Positions 1-6,478 of a stretch of DNA of 7,100 bases are shown in pieces. The position numbers and the translations under genes were made by a program. This stretch comes from Vulcanimicrobiota bacterium. Its GTDB lineage: Bacteria > Vulcanimicrobiota > Vulcanimicrobiia > Vulcanimicrobiales > Vulcanimicrobiaceae. A model generated the notes under the pieces. The model had not been told where the DNA came from and did no database searches. It saw only the letters and a list, made by a program, of their open reading frames with translations. Each line of letters opens with the position of its first letter. Within the stretch, counting starts at the first letter, position 1. Location: contig JACRTZ010000241.1 in assembly GCA_014304965.1 (NCBI GenBank), positions 1-7,100 on the forward strand, given 5' to 3'.

Positions 1-546
1 GATCGAAGGGATGGCCGCAAGCAGGCGAGCGCGCGCAATATCCTCGAGCCGGCGCATGTTGAGGACGTGCAGGGCCAAGCCACGCAGGCTCGCACCCTCG
101 CCGCGTAACCGCAACGAATCGTTATGCAGTTGCTCGACACGGCCGGCGACCGTTGCGAAGTCGCCCGTCGCACGCATCGTTTGACGGTCATCGCCGGTTC
201 GCTCGGCGCGCACTTTCTCGACGGTCTTCGCACCGTTCTTGCCGTCGGCGCCGATCAGCTTGCGAATCTGATCGTTCTGTTTTTGCAGCGCGCGTAAATT
301 CTGGTCGAGCTCGCTCGCCTGGGCGTCGATGCGCTTGAGGCGCTCGCGCTGATCGTCGGTCAAATTGCGAAGTTGATCAACCTTGACTGCGGCGTGCTCG
401 AGCGAAAAGACATAGTAGCTTCCGACCCCGAGGAACGAAAGCGCGCTCAACGACAGGGCAAAAGCAAGATGACGCGGCGTAAATTCGACGCGGAAAACGC
501 GGTAGCCCCACGGGGGGACAATCTTTATGATGTAGCCGTTTTTCAC
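1..546 (-). CDS. Membrane-anchored coiled-coil protein, probable N-terminus of an M23-family peptidoglycan endopeptidase (partial)
   Basis: The frame runs open from a GTG at 546-544 to the window edge, giving 182 codons without a stop; the C-terminus lies outside. Residues 4-20 (GYIIKIVPPWGYRVFRV) form a short cytoplasmic segment, residues about 26-49 a single membrane-spanning helix, and residues about 51-98 a charged heptad-like coiled coil; a second helical stretch covers about 133-175. This order, a short 'IVP' leader, one TM helix, coiled coil, and then an 'AAIPSI' ending, is typical of envelope M23 peptidases of the MepM/DipM type, where the LytM zinc domain follows directly. The catalytic domain is not visible, so the enzyme call is inferred. 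Such proteins cleave peptide cross-links of peptidoglycan or activate amidases. The GTG start is chosen because it precedes the conserved leader; its ribosome site is weak. It lies 20 bases behind the DUF4446 stop, consistent with an operon. Confidence 0.78.
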   Translation of the reverse strand, partial: MKNGYIIKIVPPWGYRVFRVEFTPRHLAFALSLSALSFLGVGSYYVFSLEHAAVKVDQLRNLTDDQRERLKRIDAQASELDQNLRALQKQNDQIRKLIGADGKNGAKTVEKVRAERTGDDRQTMRATGDFATVAGRVEQLHNDSLRLRGEGASLRGLALHVLNMRRLEDIARARLLAAIPSI

Positions 547-566
547 AAAACCGTCAGTAGTGTCGC

Positions 567-1037
567 TTATTCGGTGCTGGAGTTACCGGAGCGCGCGATG
601 GCGATCGCGGCCTGTTCTTCTTTTGAGGCGCCTTGTTGCGGGACGAACTTGCGAACCGCTTTGCCGTACGAACGGGATTCTTCTCGCGAGAAGATGCTCG
701 TCAGCACGATGCCGTCGCCTTCGGAATTAAGTAAAGCCAGAGAAAATGAAAGGTCCGAGCCGACGTCGCTAAATGAATTGTAACGAACGAAGCCGACGCG
801 ATGAACTTCGCGCCGGGCAACGCGTTCCAGTTCGGCCAGCCGTTCTTCGGTCCTCTTGGCAAACTGGGTTTGCGCGTTGCGCAAGCGAGCGAGCGAGTCC
901 CCATCTGCCGGTGCGGTCTCGGCCGCAAGGGCATCCAGCACGGCACGCAGGCGCGGAGAAACGATCGCCACATGATAGAGGCTGATGGAGACGACCGCGA
1001 TTCCGAACGCGAGTCCGGCAAGCGTGCTAAACGGCAT
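567..1037 (-). CDS. DUF4446 family single-pass membrane protein
   Basis: A 156-residue protein. Residues about 5-26 form one hydrophobic membrane helix, residues 46-76 a charged probable coiled coil (EERLAELERVARRE), and residues 81-130 the DUF4446 core, with VGFVRYNSFSDVGSDLSFSL at 81-100, then DGIVLTSIFSREESRSYGK. This core matches what I know of Pfam DUF4446 (RYN-F-D-GSDLSFSLALL, G-V-TSI--REESR-Y-K). The family occurs in Firmicutes, Actinobacteria and related phyla and has no established biochemical function. The frame is open upstream to 1151, but that extension runs through the SRP RNA 3' end and is arginine-rich low-quality sequence, so the ATG at 1037 just before the membrane helix is preferred; it has only a weak purine-rich site (GGAAAAG). 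The gene starts 86 bases after the SRP RNA and is followed after 20 bases by the coiled-coil/M23-like gene, suggesting a shared transcript. Confidence 0.9.
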   Translation of the reverse strand: MPFSTLAGLAFGIAVVSISLYHVAIVSPRLRAVLDALAAETAPADGDSLARLRNAQTQFAKRTEERLAELERVARREVHRVGFVRYNSFSDVGSDLSFSLALLNSEGDGIVLTSIFSREESRSYGKAVRKFVPQQGASKEEQAAIAIARSGNSSTE

Positions 1038-1123
1038 CAGGTCTTTTCCGCGACGGCCGACCGGGAGACCCCCGTGCCGGAATGGGCGAAAGGACCTATG
1101 CGCAGCGGGGAAACTGCGAGCCC

Positions 1124-1231
<108 letters not shown>

Positions 1232-1243
1232 AAGGCGAACCAG

Positions 1244-1252
1244 ATTATAGCA
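1244..1252 (-). promoter_or_regulatory. Extended -10 promoter of the SRP RNA
   Basis: On the minus strand the sequence reads TGCTATAAT: a perfect TATAAT -10 hexamer (1249-1244) preceded by the TGN extension. Transcription would start around 1238-1236, a few bases before the first paired base of the SRP RNA. No good -35 hexamer is visible at the expected spacing (CGAATC at 1272-1267), which fits an extended -10 promoter. It may also serve the DUF4446 and M23-like genes downstream. Confidence 0.8.
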
Positions 1253-1271
1253 CACGCGCGTTCTCGGATTC

Positions 1272-1277
1272 GGAGGG
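1272..1277 (+). promoter_or_regulatory. Ribosome binding site of the M3 peptidase
   Basis: GGAGGG sits 6 bases before the GTG at 1284. It is a near-consensus Shine-Dalgarno sequence at ideal spacing and fixes GTG rather than a later ATG as the start, which in turn gives a complete signal peptide. Confidence 0.85.
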
Positions 1278-1283
1278 ATTTCT

Positions 1284-3371
1284 GTGACCGTTTTGACCGC
1301 CAGGCTCTTGACGCTTGCGACCATCGTCGCATTGGCGGCACCCTCGGCCGCCGCTTGGGCGCAGAGCCCGACGCCGGCGGGGTCGGGGACGCTTGCGCCG
1401 CCCGCCGCGAGCGCTCCCGGAATCCCCAGCGCCGTGGATTATACGCTCGATCCTGCCCAGATCAAGACGAACTGCGCCGCCCAGATCGCAGCCGTCCGTA
1501 AGGCGATCGAACCGGTGGCGCGCGCGAGCCGAGGCACGTTCGCAACGGTGGTCTTGCCGCTCGAAAATCTGAGTGCGGACGCCAACGACAAACAGCTCGC
1601 GGAGACGCTGCTCAGTCAAGTCTCGAGCGATCGCAAGATTCGCGACGCGTCGCTTGCTTGCCAAAACGACATTAACAACGTGTTCACCGAAATCACCGCG
1701 CGGCCGGATCTCTACCGCGCCGTCGCCGCGGCGAGCGCGAGCAACACCGCGCAAACGGAAGCGGATCGAAAACTGACGTCGCTGTGGCTCGTCGCGCTCA
1801 AGCGTTCTGGCGCCGGACTGGGCACGAGCGACCGTAAGACGTTCGTCAAGCTGTCGCAGCGATTGAACGAATTGCAGAACCAGTATCAGGCGAATCTCGG
1901 GAACGACGCCACCACGATCACGATTTCGCAGGCGCAACTCGCCGGCTTGCCACCCGATTTGGTGGCGACGCTCAAGAAAAGCGGAGCGAGTTACATCGTT
2001 CCGGTCAACGAAAGCACCGAAACGCGCTTTCTGCAGAATGCCAAAGACGCCAAGGCGCGTCGCACGATGTATTTTGCCGCCGCAAACAAAGCGTATCCGA
2101 AGAATACGCGCTTGCTCGAAGAGGCGATCGGCATCCGCGACCGTCTGGCCCACCTGATGGGCTACCCCACGTGGGCCGCGTTTCAATTAGCCGACCGGAT
2201 GGCGGGCTCGCCCGCGCGGGTCGAGTCGTTTCTGAGCGATCTCGACGTCAAGCTGTTTCCGCGCGCCAAGAGCGATCTCGCAACGCTCGCCGCGCTCAAA
2301 GGCAGCGCGATCGAACCGTGGGACACGGTGTTCTACGACAACCAGCTCAACAAGACGAAGTACGCGGTCGACTCGACCGCCGTTGCGCGCTATTTTCCGG
2401 TGGACCACGTCGTGCGAGCGGTGTTCGATATCTACGCAAAAATTTTGGGCGTCACGTACGCGGAACGCACGCCTGCAAACGCCTGGGCGCCCGACGTGAC
2501 CGAATGGGCGGTCAGCGACGCGAAGACCGGCCGGTATCTCGGCGACTTCTACCTCGACCTCTTCCCTCGGCCGGGCAAGTACTCGCACTTCGCGAGCTTT
2601 CCGCTGCTGCCTAACCGCCGCATGAGCGACGGTACGGTGCGGCCGCCGCAAGACGCCATCATCGGCAATTGGCCGCAGCCCGCGCCGGGAAAGCCCGCAC
2701 TGCTCTCGCACGACGACGTGCAGACGTTCTTCCACGAATTCGGCCACGACATGGCGACGATTCTGTCGACCGCGCCCTACGAGACGCTCTCCGGCGGCTT
2801 CCGTCAGGACTTCGTCGAGGCGCCTTCGCAGATGCTTGAAAACTGGGTGTGGGATCCGCAAATCCTCAAACAACTCAGCGCGAACGTGGATACGGGAGCT
2901 CCTCTGCCGGACGCGCTGATCGCAAAGATGCGCGCGGCGCGCTACGTAGACAACGCGTATTTCACGACCCGCCAAATCATGCTCGCGCAGATCGACATGC
3001 GGTACCATACGAGCGGACCGACGGTGAACACCGACGCGGTCTGGCGCGCGGTGTCCAGGGAGACGTCCCCGCTCGCGACGCCCCTCGGCGCCCATCCCGA
3101 AGCCCAGTTCGGGCATCTGATGGGCGGGTACGATGTGGGCTACTACGGCTATCTTTGGAGCAAGGTGTACGCGCAGGACATGTTCACCGCGTTCGAAGCA
3201 GGCGGCCTCGAAAGCCCCGTCGTCGGCGCACGGTATCGCAAAGATATCTTGGAGCCCGCGCGCCAGCGCGAGCCGGATGCCGAAGTCACGGCGTTCCTCG
3301 GAAGGCCGATGAGTCCGGTCGCGTTTTACAAAGAGTTCGGGGTCGCGGTCAAAGCGCCGAACGCAAAATAG
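1284..3371 (+). CDS. Exported M3A-family zinc oligopeptidase (thimet oligopeptidase/Dcp-like)
   Basis: A 695-residue zinc metallopeptidase that should cleave short peptides rather than folded proteins. The GTG start has a strong GGAGGG site and opens a signal peptide (residues 1-27: positive end, hydrophobic core, likely cleavage after AWA or nearby), so the enzyme is exported. Residues about 50-450 are the mostly helical M3 channel region. The active site is TFFHEFGHDMATIL, with zinc ligands H484 and H488, catalytic E485, and third ligand E512 in DFVEAPSQMLENW. H611, Y616 and Y623 in GHLMGGYDVGYYGYLW match the substrate-binding histidine and tyrosines of thimet oligopeptidase. The C-terminus (ILEPARQREPDAEVTAFLGR) is typical of the family, and the length is normal for M3A (about 680-700). 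Only two cysteines, C64 and C126, remain after the signal peptide, which suggests one disulfide. The gene diverges from ffs and converges on the regulator gene. Substrate and exact location (periplasm or outside) are not known. Confidence 0.96.
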   Translation: MTVLTARLLTLATIVALAAPSAAAWAQSPTPAGSGTLAPPAASAPGIPSAVDYTLDPAQIKTNCAAQIAAVRKAIEPVARASRGTFATVVLPLENLSADANDKQLAETLLSQVSSDRKIRDASLACQNDINNVFTEITARPDLYRAVAAASASNTAQTEADRKLTSLWLVALKRSGAGLGTSDRKTFVKLSQRLNELQNQYQANLGNDATTITISQAQLAGLPPDLVATLKKSGASYIVPVNESTETRFLQNAKDAKARRTMYFAAANKAYPKNTRLLEEAIGIRDRLAHLMGYPTWAAFQLADRMAGSPARVESFLSDLDVKLFPRAKSDLATLAALKGSAIEPWDTVFYDNQLNKTKYAVDSTAVARYFPVDHVVRAVFDIYAKILGVTYAERTPANAWAPDVTEWAVSDAKTGRYLGDFYLDLFPRPGKYSHFASFPLLPNRRMSDGTVRPPQDAIIGNWPQPAPGKPALLSHDDVQTFFHEFGHDMATILSTAPYETLSGGFRQDFVEAPSQMLENWVWDPQILKQLSANVDTGAPLPDALIAKMRAARYVDNAYFTTRQIMLAQIDMRYHTSGPTVNTDAVWRAVSRETSPLATPLGAHPEAQFGHLMGGYDVGYYGYLWSKVYAQDMFTAFEAGGLESPVVGARYRKDILEPARQREPDAEVTAFLGRPMSPVAFYKEFGVAVKAPNAK

Positions 3372-3380
3372 CGTCTTGCA

Positions 3381-3406
3381 CCTCCGGCCCGTCGGGGGGT
3401 CGGAGG
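3381..3406. terminator. GC-rich hairpin between convergent genes, possible bidirectional terminator
   Basis: CCTCCGGCCC (3381-3390) pairs with GGGTCGGAGG (3397-3406) through ten base pairs, one of them G-U, around a six-base loop. It lies 9 bases after the M3 peptidase stop and 13 bases beyond the regulator stop on the other strand, filling the 48-base gap. Neither side has a U-tract, so it is not a canonical intrinsic terminator; it may act as a weak or factor-assisted terminator or protect mRNA 3' ends. Confidence 0.5.
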
Positions 3407-3419
3407 AGTCGCGATGAAG

Positions 3420-6239
3420 CTACGGATGTGGTCGTGAGCTGGCAAGCACGGCGAGCTGCGTGCGCGAGCGAACTCCGAGTTTTTCAAAGGCCGTGTGGAG
3501 ATGCTTTTCAACCGTACGCTCCGAGATCGAGAGCGTCGCGGCGATTTCGCGATTGCTGGCGCCGACTGCGACAAGCATACCGATTTCGCGCTCGCGCGGA
3601 GAAAGCGAAGTCAAACCGACGCGTCGGTCGTCGCGAACGCCGGTCGTAACCGTCGGCCCATCTCCGCCGCCCGTCGACGAATCGGAGCCCACGTGAAGCC
3701 GGCCCGCGTTGCGCAGATCTCCGCAGGCCAAGTAGAGGTCCAAGGCGCGATCTGACGCGCCGGCCAACTCCAAAGCGCGCGCTTGGAGCAGCGGATACTG
3801 CAGGCGCCCCAGCTTATCCGCAGCGATCAGCGCCCGCTCTTGGCTCAACGGTACGTCCCCGTTCCGTGCCGCGACGAGCGCGTCGAAGAGCGGAAGCACA
3901 GCCTGCATGACCCAGTCGCCCGGTCGTTCCGCGTCGCGCGCAAAGATCGCTCGCGACCTGGCCGCGACCTCAAGATCGGCCAGTTCGGCAATCGCCATAG
4001 CGGTGAGCACGCAGCCGAAACTGCTGTTGAGCTTTTCCGCGACGCCGGCGAGCATCGCTGCCGCCTCGCGCGGTCGACCGTACGCAGCAAGCTCGTAGGC
4101 GTAGGGGCCGGCCACGAAGGCGTACGAAGGGAGCAGCGCGCCCTCGAGGCCCCGCTGCAACGCGTTGCGGTCGACGCGGTCCAGCAACTCTTGGTCCTGC
4201 ACGGCTACGCCGATCGAAATCGCCGCCATAGCGGCGTGCACGCTGCCGAAGAATGCCTCGTGCTCGGTATCAAGCGCGAGGTCGACGAGTTCGCGCGCGC
4301 GCAGAAGGCGTCCGCGAAGAAAATGCTCGTAGGCGTGAAAGCTTTGAACGAGGGTAAGATAGCTGGGTGTCTTGAGCGCGCCGATCACTTCGGCCGCTTC
4401 CGGAAGAAGCTCTGCAGCCCGGTCGCCTTCGGCGAGGATGCACGCCTGAAGCGCGCCGTTCATCAGCGCGTTGGCGCGACGCAGCGGACTGGAGAACCTT
4501 TCAGAGCCAAGGATCCACAGGTTGACTTCGGCGTGCCACCGCTCACGTTCACAAAGGCCCGCCAGCGCGGTCACGCGCGCCAAAGCGTGACTGCTGAAGA
4601 GCTGAAGGTCGCCGGCGAGGTCGAGCGGTTCGGTAAGGGCGAGCGCCTCGTCGAAGTGTCCCCGGTAAAGCGCCGCGAGCGCGCGTGAGTTCCGGAAGAG
4701 CCGCGCGATTGCCGGCGAGGGATTGGACACCCTGCGCGACTCGCGCTCGATGAGCGGCCTCGGGTCGACGTGCGCGTTGAGCAACTGGCCTTGCAACGAG
4801 ACAAAGACTCGTTCGTACGTGGCGTCGTCGATCGGGGGACGCTCGGCAAGAGCCGTTTCCAGCGCTGCGCGGGCGCGTTCCGGATAACCCCCTGCGGACG
4901 CAGCATCGCCGAGCTTGAGGTTGAGTGCAAAACGGCGTTCGGCGTCGCCGGTGGCGGCGAGCGCCCGCTGATAGGCTGCCGCGGCTTCGCCGTAGGCGCG
5001 CACGCCGGCGGCCGCGTCTCCGTAACCCTCGTTGTAGCGAAGCGTCCGGGCTCGATCGCCGGAGGCCCAAGCGTGGAACGCAAGCTCGGCAGGTTCGGCT
5101 GCGGGCCCTTCCTCCAGCGCGGCAACGACTTCGGCGTGCAAGGCGCGGGCGTCGACCGCCAAAAGATTTGCGCCGATCGCTTCGCGGATCAGGGCGTGGC
5201 GAAATGCGAAGGTGCCGGCGTCGTCGAGTTCGATGACGAGTTGAGCGTCGCGGGCGCGCCGCAGGCTCGTCAGAACCGCGCTCGTTTCTCGCCCCGAAAG
5301 GCGGCCCAAGAATTCGGCAGAGAATCGGCGCCCAAGGACCGACGCGCGCGCGAGCAGCGCAGCGTCAGCTTCGGAAAACGTTGCGAGCCGCTCCGCGACC
5401 AAGCCGCGGATGGTCAACGGCAGTTCAGATGCGGCCGTCGAGCCGGCGGAGGAAAGGGCCGAACGAAGCAGCTCCTCGGCGAACAACGGATTGCCTTCGG
5501 AGCGCGCGATGACGGCCGCGACGGCCGATTGCGGCAGCGAGGCGCTCACGCCTTCGAGCGTCGCACGCGCGAGGCGTCTCATCAGCGGAAGCGTGAGCGC
5601 AGTCAATTCGAGTCGATGGACGGTGGCAAAGCGCGCGAGGCGAGCCAAGGTCGCAACGAGCGGCCCCTTCTCGGTCGCTTCGGTGCGATAGGTGACGACT
5701 GCGAGAAGCTTCGCTCCGGTCAACTCGCGAGCGAGGAACTGGAGTGCGTCAAGCGTCTCTTCGTCAGCCCAGTGGACGTCTTCGAAAACGAGGCAGACGG
5801 CGCGGTGGCGAGCATAAAGGGTCAGTGCGCGCGCAAGCGCGCGCAGGCTGTGTGCGCGAGCCATCGGCGCCGAAGGCTCAACGGCTTCGGTCAACTCGGG
5901 GACGAGCCCAGTCAGCCCAGAGAACGCCGTGGGGTTGCGGCGTGCGACCTCCGGCATACGGGCATGAAGAACGCGCAGCGCTTCGGTCACGGCGTAGAAC
6001 GGAGCCTGCGCGAACGGTAGGCAGCCGATCGTGAATGCGTGCATCCGCGACGCCGCTGAAGAGGCGGCCAGCTCGCGCAATAGGCGCGACTTGCCGATGC
6101 CGGCCTCGCCGCCGATCAGGACCATCGCCCCCTGCCCGCGGGTAGCGCGCCGACGCAGCTCGACGAGCGCCGTGAGTTCGCGCCCCCGGCCGATGAACGG
6201 ACGGCAGAATACTTGGAGGGAAGCGGCCGAATCGAACAC
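3420..6239 (-). CDS. Large ATP-binding LuxR-family transcriptional regulator (LAL/MalT-like)
   Basis: A 939-residue signal-integrating transcription factor. An N-terminal STAND/AAA-type ATPase begins at FIGRGREL (15-22), with Walker A GGEAGIGKSR at 43-52 and Walker B LVFEDVHWADE at 150-160. EGNPLFAEELL (248-258) and FRHALIREAI (346-355) are further motifs usual in this regulator class. Residues about 380-860 are alanine-rich helical repeats resembling TPRs, the usual ligand- or partner-sensing part. The C-terminus (876-935) is a complete LuxR helix-turn-helix: LSPREREIGMLVAVGASNRE, then IAATLSISERTVEKHLH and KLGVRSRTQLAV. Length is typical of LAL regulators (about 900-1000). The start is a GTG at 6239 with GGAGGA 11 bases upstream, slightly far; no better start precedes the ATPase domain. 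Relatives use ATP binding and oligomerisation to activate transcription. The inducer and targets cannot be read from the sequence; the divergent lipoprotein gene is a candidate target by position only. Confidence 0.95.
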   Translation of the reverse strand: MFDSAASLQVFCRPFIGRGRELTALVELRRRATRGQGAMVLIGGEAGIGKSRLLRELAASSAASRMHAFTIGCLPFAQAPFYAVTEALRVLHARMPEVARRNPTAFSGLTGLVPELTEAVEPSAPMARAHSLRALARALTLYARHRAVCLVFEDVHWADEETLDALQFLARELTGAKLLAVVTYRTEATEKGPLVATLARLARFATVHRLELTALTLPLMRRLARATLEGVSASLPQSAVAAVIARSEGNPLFAEELLRSALSSAGSTAASELPLTIRGLVAERLATFSEADAALLARASVLGRRFSAEFLGRLSGRETSAVLTSLRRARDAQLVIELDDAGTFAFRHALIREAIGANLLAVDARALHAEVVAALEEGPAAEPAELAFHAWASGDRARTLRYNEGYGDAAAGVRAYGEAAAAYQRALAATGDAERRFALNLKLGDAASAGGYPERARAALETALAERPPIDDATYERVFVSLQGQLLNAHVDPRPLIERESRRVSNPSPAIARLFRNSRALAALYRGHFDEALALTEPLDLAGDLQLFSSHALARVTALAGLCERERWHAEVNLWILGSERFSSPLRRANALMNGALQACILAEGDRAAELLPEAAEVIGALKTPSYLTLVQSFHAYEHFLRGRLLRARELVDLALDTEHEAFFGSVHAAMAAISIGVAVQDQELLDRVDRNALQRGLEGALLPSYAFVAGPYAYELAAYGRPREAAAMLAGVAEKLNSSFGCVLTAMAIAELADLEVAARSRAIFARDAERPGDWVMQAVLPLFDALVAARNGDVPLSQERALIAADKLGRLQYPLLQARALELAGASDRALDLYLACGDLRNAGRLHVGSDSSTGGGDGPTVTTGVRDDRRVGLTSLSPREREIGMLVAVGASNREIAATLSISERTVEKHLHTAFEKLGVRSRTQLAVLASSRPHP
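5826..5845. repeat. Alternating GC inverted repeat inside the regulator gene
   Basis: TGCGCGCGC (5826-5834) and GCGCGCGCA (5837-5845) form a perfect 9-bp inverted repeat with a two-base spacer. It encodes part of the Ala-Arg-Leu helix RALARAL near residues 133-139 of the regulator, so ordinary GC-rich codon use may explain it. It could form a hairpin or Z-DNA, but I assign no function. Confidence 0.6.
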
Positions 6240-6250
6240 GCTACGCGGTT

Positions 6251-6256
6251 TCCTCC
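6251..6256 (-). promoter_or_regulatory. Probable ribosome binding site of the LuxR-type regulator
   Basis: The minus strand reads GGAGGA, ending 11 bases before the GTG at 6239. The match is good but the spacing is longer than the usual 5-9 bases. It lies inside a five-codon ATG frame (6258-6241) that stops one base before the GTG. Confidence 0.55.
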
Positions 6257-6346
6257 ATACTCCCGTCTTCGCCGGTGCCGTAGGGTTGTGCTGGTGAACG
6301 TTCGTGTTGATTTTCAGGCGCCCGCCGCATTGGCCGGCGCAGCCTC

Positions 6347-6478
6347 ATGATCGCCTACGAGCCTCCGGCTTCAGGCGGCCCCGGCGCCCCGGCGGAATCC
6401 GGCGCGTGCGCCGAGTCCGTCGACGGTGCCGCAGATGCTGCCGGACCTCCCGTCCCTGAGGAGTTGACCGATGTCTAA
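6347..6478 (+). CDS. Possible 43-residue small ORF overlapping the lipoprotein start
   Basis: An ATG at 6347 opens 43 codons ending in TAA at 6476-6478, overlapping the lipoprotein ATG (6471) by 8 bases in another frame. The product would be acidic and rich in Ala, Gly and Pro (starts MIAYEPPASGG, ends PVPEELTDV), with no recognisable domain. The overlap and the lipoprotein ribosome site inside its end are what translational coupling would look like. Against it: no Shine-Dalgarno before the ATG, low-complexity composition, and open frames are cheap at this G+C. It may simply be leader sequence. Confidence 0.28.
   Translation: MIAYEPPASGGPGAPAESGACAESVDGAADAAGPPVPEELTDV
6458..6463 (+). promoter_or_regulatory. 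Ribosome binding site of the lipoprotein gene
   Basis: GAGGAG lies 7 bases before the ATG at 6471, good in both match and spacing. It supports this start, which also places the lipobox correctly. Confidence 0.8.

Larger units (their letters stand above)
6240..6470. other. Divergent intergenic region between the regulator and lipoprotein genes
   Basis: This 231-base stretch must hold the promoters of both flanking genes. I see no consensus sigma-70 promoter. The best plus-strand candidate is TTGTGC (6286-6291), 17 bases, GATTTT (6309-6314), which is poor. An 8-base palindrome GAACGTTC lies at 6296-6303; it could be an operator but is expected by chance at a useful rate. The half nearer the lipoprotein (6355-6420) is very GC-rich, with short repeats of CCCCGGCG. 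A possible small ORF starts at 6347. Confidence 0.5.

Noticed and set aside
373..783. 136-codon plus-strand frame opposite DUF4446 and the M23-like gene
   Set aside because: It lies antisense to two genes with recognisable domains and has no domain or ribosome site of its own.
1245..3116. Two long minus-strand frames (about 310 codons each) opposite the M3 peptidase
   Set aside because: They are Arg-rich antisense shadows of a high-GC gene whose own frame carries all M3 motifs.
2849..3649. 266-codon plus-strand frame overlapping the peptidase end and running past it
   Set aside because: Out-of-frame, Arg-rich shadow crossing the intergenic hairpin and the antisense of the regulator HTH region.
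3783..6020. Plus-strand frames of 301 and 416 codons opposite the LuxR-type regulator
   Set aside because: Composition and position are those of antisense shadows; the minus strand has a full ATPase-repeat-HTH protein across the same bases.
6296..6303. GAACGTTC palindrome as a defined operator
   Set aside because: An 8-base palindrome is expected by chance with fair probability in 231 bases; kept only as a remark, not as a feature.
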